Origin: an uncultured Oscillibacter sp.
Lineage (GTDB): Bacteria > Bacillota > Clostridia > Oscillospirales > Oscillospiraceae
Assembly: GCA_905233795.1 (NCBI GenBank)
Contig: CAJOFP010000155.1
Span: 1 to 5,148 of the forward strand
Length of the DNA stretch: 5,148 bases
Direction of reading: 5' to 3'
The translations under genes and the position numbers were made by a program. The notes under the pieces were generated by a model. The model was given only the letters and a program-made list of their open reading frames with translations. It searched no databases and was not told where the DNA came from. Shown one piece after another: positions 1-5,148 of this stretch; the first letter of the stretch is position 1; each line of letters starts with the position of its first letter.

Positions 1-68
1 AAAACAGGATAAAATAATTTATAATAATTATTTATTTATGCTAAAATAAAAAAACAATCAAAACCCTC

Positions 69-97
69 TTGACAAGGGGTCTGATTTGTGGTAAGAT
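69..97 (+). promoter_or_regulatory. Sigma-A promoter P1 upstream of rpoB
   Basis: A perfect -35 box TTGACA (69-74) is separated by exactly 17 nt from a -10 box TAAGAT (92-97). TGG directly precedes the -10 box, which gives an extended -10. The stretch before it (1-60) is very AT-rich and could act as an UP-like element. The predicted transcription start is near 104, giving a leader of about 285 nt before rpoB. This is sequence-based prediction; the close match and ideal spacing make it strong. It suggests that rpoBC has its own promoter even if ribosomal protein genes lie upstream. Confidence 0.75.
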
Positions 98-119
98 AAA
101 TCACTTTTGATGGCGTTTG

Positions 120-138
120 TATAAAATGCCATTTTATA
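120..138. repeat. AT-rich inverted repeat between the two promoters
   Basis: TATAAAAT (120-127) and ATTTTATA (131-138) are perfect 8-bp inverted arms around a 3-nt GCC centre. The element lies just downstream of the predicted P1 start and covers the place where a -35 box for the second promoter would sit. That position would suit an operator, but the arms are all A/T in an AT-rich region, so chance is a real alternative. No known regulator site is recognised. Confidence 0.35.
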
Positions 139-144
139 AATCGC

Positions 145-153
145 TGTTATAAT
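145..153 (+). promoter_or_regulatory. Extended -10 promoter P2 upstream of rpoB
   Basis: A perfect -10 hexamer TATAAT (148-153) is preceded by TGT (145-147), which makes an extended -10 element. No good -35 box is seen at 16-18 nt spacing, so recognition would rest on the extended -10 or on an activator. The predicted start is near 160, giving a leader of about 230 nt. It may work as a second start in tandem with P1. Confidence 0.5.
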
Positions 154-234
154 AGCACAATCCCCACGCGAACGCAAGAGGAGCCGGAAAATCTTTAACA
201 ACTCATCCCCGCGTGTCATTATGGGTTATTATTT

Positions 235-263
235 ATTATTATATTTATTATTATATTTATTAT
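235..263. repeat. Tandem 12-bp AT repeat
   Basis: The unit ATTATTATATTT occurs twice perfectly and back to back (235-246, 247-258). A degraded third copy follows from 259 and a partial related copy precedes it. Low-complexity AT repeats of this kind arise by slippage. The repeat lies inside the predicted rpoB leader and encodes the YLLL periodicity of the doubtful leader ORF. Confidence 0.7.
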
Positions 264-277
264 ATGATTTGATTTGT

Positions 278-297
278 CCCGTCCGGCGCGGGACGGG
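278..297 (+). promoter_or_regulatory. GC-rich stem-loop in the rpoB leader
   Basis: CCCGTCC (278-284) pairs perfectly with GGACGGG (291-297) around a 6-nt loop. It is an isolated GC island in a strongly AT-rich leader. An alternative register, GTCCCG (276-281) with CGGGAC (289-294), gives a 6-bp stem. No U-tract follows (the next bases are CGGATTGGG), so it is not a standard intrinsic terminator. It could be a pause, attenuation or RNA-stability element. The role is inferred; the base pairing is plain. Confidence 0.4.
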
Positions 298-372
298 CGG
301 ATTGGGAAATAAAATAATATTTAAATATTGATTTAAAATATTGATGATAAGCGAACAGACGCGGGCGTATGA

Positions 373-383
373 GAGAAAGGCGG
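373..383 (+). promoter_or_regulatory. Ribosome binding site of rpoB
   Basis: A purine-rich GAGAAAGGCGG precedes the ATG at 391. AAAGG ends 10 nt before the start and GGCGG ends 7 nt before it. Together with the family N-terminus (VRFKSYGKTKRRNF, like the usual MV-x-YGK-x-R-x-F beginning), it supports 391 as the true start. Confidence 0.65.
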
Positions 384-1641
384 TCCAGATATGGTCAGAT
401 TCAAATCCTATGGCAAAACCAAACGCAGAAATTTCGCGCGCTATGAAGAAGTCGTACCCATGCCGAACTTGTTGGAAATCCAGAAAAATTCGTATAAAGA
501 GTTTTTGGAAACCGGATTGCGTGAGGTATTTCAGGACGTGGGAGCGATTACGGATTATCAGGGCAATCTGGAATTGACTTTTATTGATTATAAGATGGAC
601 GAAAAGCCCAAATACAGCGTGGAGGAGTGCAAAGCCAGAGACGCCACTTACGCCGCGCCGTTGAAAGTCAAAGCGCGGTTACGCAATAAAGAAACGGAAG
701 TCATGAAAGAACAGGAATTGTTTATGGGCGATTTCCCGTTGATGACGCATTCCGGGACTTTCGTGATTAACGGCGCGGAACGCGTCGTCGTGTCTCAGAT
801 TGTACGTTCCCCCGGCGTGTATTACGGAAAAGAAAATGATTTAAAAACGGATATTCCCATTTTATCCTGCACAGTCATTCCGTATCGGGGCGCGTGGCTG
901 GAATACGAGACGGACGCCAATGAGATTTTTTGGGTTCGGATTGATAAAAATCGAAAAATTACCGTAACCTGTTTAATTCGCGCCATGGGATTAAAAACGG
1001 ATCAGGAGATTTTAGATCGCTTCGGCGACGATCCGAGGATTGCCACGACGTTGGAAAAAGACCCGTGCAAGACGTATGAGGACGCCATGCTGGAAATTTA
1101 TCGCAAATTGCGTCCCGGCGAGCCGCCGACGGTGGAGGCGTCCGATTCGCTTTTGAACAGTTTGTTTTTTGACGCCCGGCGTTATGATTTGTCTGTAGTC
1201 GGCAGATATAAATTTAATAAAAAATTATCTTTATGGCAGCGCGTGACGGGATATAAATTACTTGGCGGCGAAAAAGACCCCGCGACGGGTGAATTATTGC
1301 CCGTGATTCATCCGGCGACCGGTGAAGTTTTATTTGAGGCCGGGCATTTATTGACGAAAGAGGACGCGAAATTACTGGACGCCGTCGGCGTATATGAAGT
1401 TACGATTGACGTAGAGGGCGAGCCGCTCCGGGTGCAGTCCAATCGTATGTGCGATATGTCTTATTATGTGGATTTTGACCCGAAAGAAGTTTGCGGGATT
1501 CGGGAACGCGTGAGGCTGTCTGTATTATTGGATTTGTTAAAAAAATACAAGGGCGAGGTGCTTCAGGATCAGATTATATTAAACCGTGATAAATTAGCGC
1601 CGAAGCATATTATTATAGATGATATATTAGCGTCTATTAAT

Positions 1642-1655
1642 TATATGCACGGTCT

Positions 1656-1662
<7 letters not shown>
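1642..1662 (+). other. rpoB: Frameshift/deletion junction in rpoB
   Basis: Upstream coding in frame 1 reads ASINYMHGL up to 1656. Downstream coding in frame 3 resumes as [15 protein letters not shown] from 1659. In related RpoB proteins about 21 residues separate INY from LR(S/C)VGEL, but here only 14 nt lie between them. The net loss is about 49 nt, which is 16 codons plus 1 nt and fits the observed frame change exactly. The lost part should encode a stretch like G-x-G-x-x-DDIDHLGNRR, one of the most conserved in beta. The family spacing is from memory, so the exact length has a margin of a few codons, but the frame change itself is certain. Confidence 0.85.
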
Positions 1663-4220
<2,558 letters not shown>

Positions 4221-4235
4221 ATAAATAACCCCATT

Positions 4236-4277
4236 TCCGGCGGGTATAAATTATTAAATTAAATTATACCCGCCGGA
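4236..4277 (+). promoter_or_regulatory. Strong stem-loop between rpoB and rpoC
   Basis: TCCGGCGGGTATAA (4236-4249) pairs perfectly with TTATACCCGCCGGA (4264-4277), a 14-bp stem around a 14-nt A/T loop. The base is GC-rich. No U-run follows (next is GAACCCGAAAGGAG), so it is not a typical intrinsic terminator. It ends 7 nt before the rpoC Shine-Dalgarno sequence. Plausible roles are an RNase processing or stability element, or control of rpoC translation relative to rpoB; partial termination is less likely. Confidence 0.65.
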
Positions 4278-4284
4278 GAACCCG

Positions 4285-4291
4285 AAAGGAG
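4285..4291 (+). promoter_or_regulatory. Ribosome binding site of rpoC
   Basis: AAAGGAG lies 9 nt before the ATG at 4301, close to the consensus in strength and spacing. It fixes the rpoC start. Confidence 0.85.
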
Positions 4292-4300
4292 ACAGACCGT

Positions 4301-5148
4301 ATGACGGAAAACAAGAATCAAAATATCGTGTTTGACGCGATCAAAATCGGCATGGCGTCCCCGGAGCAGATTCGTTCATGGTCTTATGGGGAAGTCAAGA
4401 AGCCGGAGACGATTAATTATCGAACGCTCAAGCCGGAACGCGACGGCTTATTCTGCGAACGCATTTTCGGGCCTATTAAAGACTGGGAATGCCATTGCGG
4501 GAAATATAAAAAAATAAGATATAAAGGCAAAATCTGCGACCGGTGCGGCGTGGAAGTGACGAGAGCGAAAGTCCGGCGCGAACGCATGGGGCATATTGAA
4601 TTGGCGACGCCCGTTTCGCATATCTGGTATTTCAAAGGCATACCGTCCAGAATGGGTTTATTATTGGATATATCGCCCCGGATTCTGGAAAAAGTTTTAT
4701 ATTTCGCTAATTATATCGTCACGGATCCGGGCGAAACGCCGCTGGCGAAAAATCAGATTTTATCGGATCGTGAATATCGGGATTATCGTGAGAAATACGA
4801 GGATGATTTTCAGGCGGGCATGGGCGCGGAGGCCGTGCAGAAATTACTGCGCGACGTGGATTTGGATGTCCTGTCGGAACAGCTTCACAAGGAATTAAAA
4901 TCGGCTTCAGGACAGAAAAAAGCGCGGATTGTGAAGCGTCTGGAAGTCGTGGACGCGTTTAGATTGTCCGGAAACAAGCCGGAATGGATGGTAATTGACG
5001 TATTGCCCGTGATTCCGCCGGAATTGCGTCCTATGGTGCAACTGGACGGCGGCAGATTCGCAACGTCGGATTTAAATGATTTATATCGGCGTGTGATTAA
5101 TCGCAATAACAGATTAAGAAGATTGATTCAGTTGAACGCGCCGGATAT
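4301..5148 (+). CDS. rpoC: RNA polymerase beta' subunit, N-terminal part (runs off window)
   Basis: The frame from ATG 4301 stays open to the window edge (282 full codons). It encodes the N-terminus of beta', the subunit that carries the catalytic magnesium-binding site and the clamp. Visible landmarks are [20 protein letters not shown] (residues 25-44, near-invariant); the zinc-binding domain with Cys64, Cys66, Cys79 and Cys82 in CHCG...[42 protein letters not shown]; and the lid/rudder region [40 protein letters not shown] (236-275). The catalytic NADFDGD motif lies beyond the window. The sequence reads as Firmicutes-type beta'. It follows rpoB by 80 nt in the same direction, the standard order, and is presumably co-transcribed. 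No defect is seen in the visible part. Confidence 0.97.
   Translation, partial: MTENKNQNIVFDAIKIGMASPEQIRSWSYGEVKKPETINYRTLKPERDGLFCERIFGPIKDWECHCGKYKKIRYKGKICDRCGVEVTRAKVRRERMGHIELATPVSHIWYFKGIPSRMGLLLDISPRILEKVLYFANYIVTDPGETPLAKNQILSDREYRDYREKYEDDFQAGMGAEAVQKLLRDVDLDVLSEQLHKELKSASGQKKARIVKRLEVVDAFRLSGNKPEWMVIDVLPVIPPELRPMVQLDGGRFATSDLNDLYRRVINRNNRLRRLIQLNAPD

Larger units (their letters stand above)
221..331 (+). other. Possible 36-codon leader ORF, Leu/Tyr-rich (doubtful)
   Basis: An open frame runs from ATG at 221 to TGA at 329-331. It starts MGYYLLLYLLLYLLYDLICP and ends in a Gly/Arg-containing stretch and a Lys/Ile tail. The N-terminal half is a hydrophobic run of YLLL repeats encoded by the 12-bp AT tandem repeat, nearly all as TTA and TAT codons. 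There is no Shine-Dalgarno sequence at the proper distance; the closest purine-rich motif ends at 183. It sits in the predicted mRNA leader and its second half spans the GC hairpin, an arrangement that resembles attenuator leader peptides. The repeat alone could create this frame by chance, so I do not call it a real gene. Confidence 0.15.
160..390 (+). other. Untranslated leader of rpoB
   Basis: This stretch has no convincing gene. In order it holds: a 6-bp complementary pair CACGCG (165-170) / CGCGTG (210-215); a Shine-Dalgarno-like AAGAGGAG (176-183) with no ATG, GTG or TTG at a useful distance; an AT tandem repeat; a GC-rich hairpin at 278-297; and a perfect 14-bp AT palindrome AATATTTAAATATT (316-329). 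No known riboswitch or ribosomal-protein leader is recognised. The long structured leader would allow post-transcriptional or attenuation control of beta and beta' synthesis, but that is inference. Confidence 0.4.

Noticed and set aside
316..345. AT palindrome AATATTTAAATATT and the following near-repeat TTTAAA(A)TATTGAT
   Set aside because: The palindrome is perfect but made only of A and T in AT-rich DNA, so it is expected by chance; no promoter spacing or known site fits.
1..390. Ribosomal protein gene rplL or an L10-type leader upstream of rpoB
   Set aside because: No open frame with L7/L12 features and no recognised leader fold is present; rplL, if adjacent, must lie left of the window.
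341..577. 78-codon frame overlapping the rpoB start
   Set aside because: It is out of frame with the conserved RpoB N-terminus, starts at TTG without a ribosome binding site, and its product resembles no family; it is a shadow of rpoB.
4332..5106. Several 60-100-codon frames on both strands after 4332
   Set aside because: The correct frame here is rpoC from 4301, which matches beta' throughout; these are shadows.

Overview
The window carries the RNA polymerase large-subunit genes of a Bacillota (Clostridia-type) bacterium. It holds an AT-rich control region (1-390), rpoB (391-4220), an 80-nt intercistronic gap, and the first 282 codons of rpoC (4301 to the window edge, still open). Assignment to Clostridia is inferred from the protein sequences: the rifampicin-region wording ([18 protein letters not shown]), the beta' zinc-finger region and the conserved blocks read like Firmicutes RpoB/RpoC, and both genes have canonical Shine-Dalgarno sequences. 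Coding DNA is of moderate GC, while the upstream region is extremely AT-rich. The exact genus cannot be told from this window.

Region by region: 1-390 has no convincing protein gene. It holds a near-consensus sigma-A promoter (TTGACA-17-TAAGAT at 69-97), an AT palindrome (120-138), a second extended -10 promoter (145-153), a tandem 12-bp AT repeat (235-258) inside a possible 36-codon Leu/Tyr-rich leader ORF (221-331), a GC-rich 7-bp hairpin (278-297) and the rpoB ribosome binding site. rpoB then starts at 391. The 4221-4300 gap contains a perfect 14-bp-stem hairpin and the rpoC ribosome binding site. No rplL is visible upstream; it may lie just outside the window.

The main anomaly is inside rpoB. 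The frame set at 391 is conserved RpoB up to about 1656, then runs out of frame to a stop at 1738-1740. The remaining RpoB sequence continues in another frame from about 1659 to 4220. Comparison with the remembered family pattern indicates a net loss of about 49 nt (16 codons plus 1 nt), which removes the near-invariant DDIDHLGNRR segment. rpoB is essential and nearly always single copy, and both halves look otherwise intact, so an assembly or consensus error is the likeliest explanation. A real broken copy cannot be excluded from sequence alone.

A second unusual trait is a 91-residue acidic, Gly/Tyr-rich, Lys-free C-terminal tail on beta, containing a tandem 24-bp duplication. Otherwise this is core housekeeping sequence: RpoB and RpoC together form the catalytic core of RNA polymerase, co-transcribed from the leader promoters. 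I found no evidence of a new defence, mobile or other accessory system.
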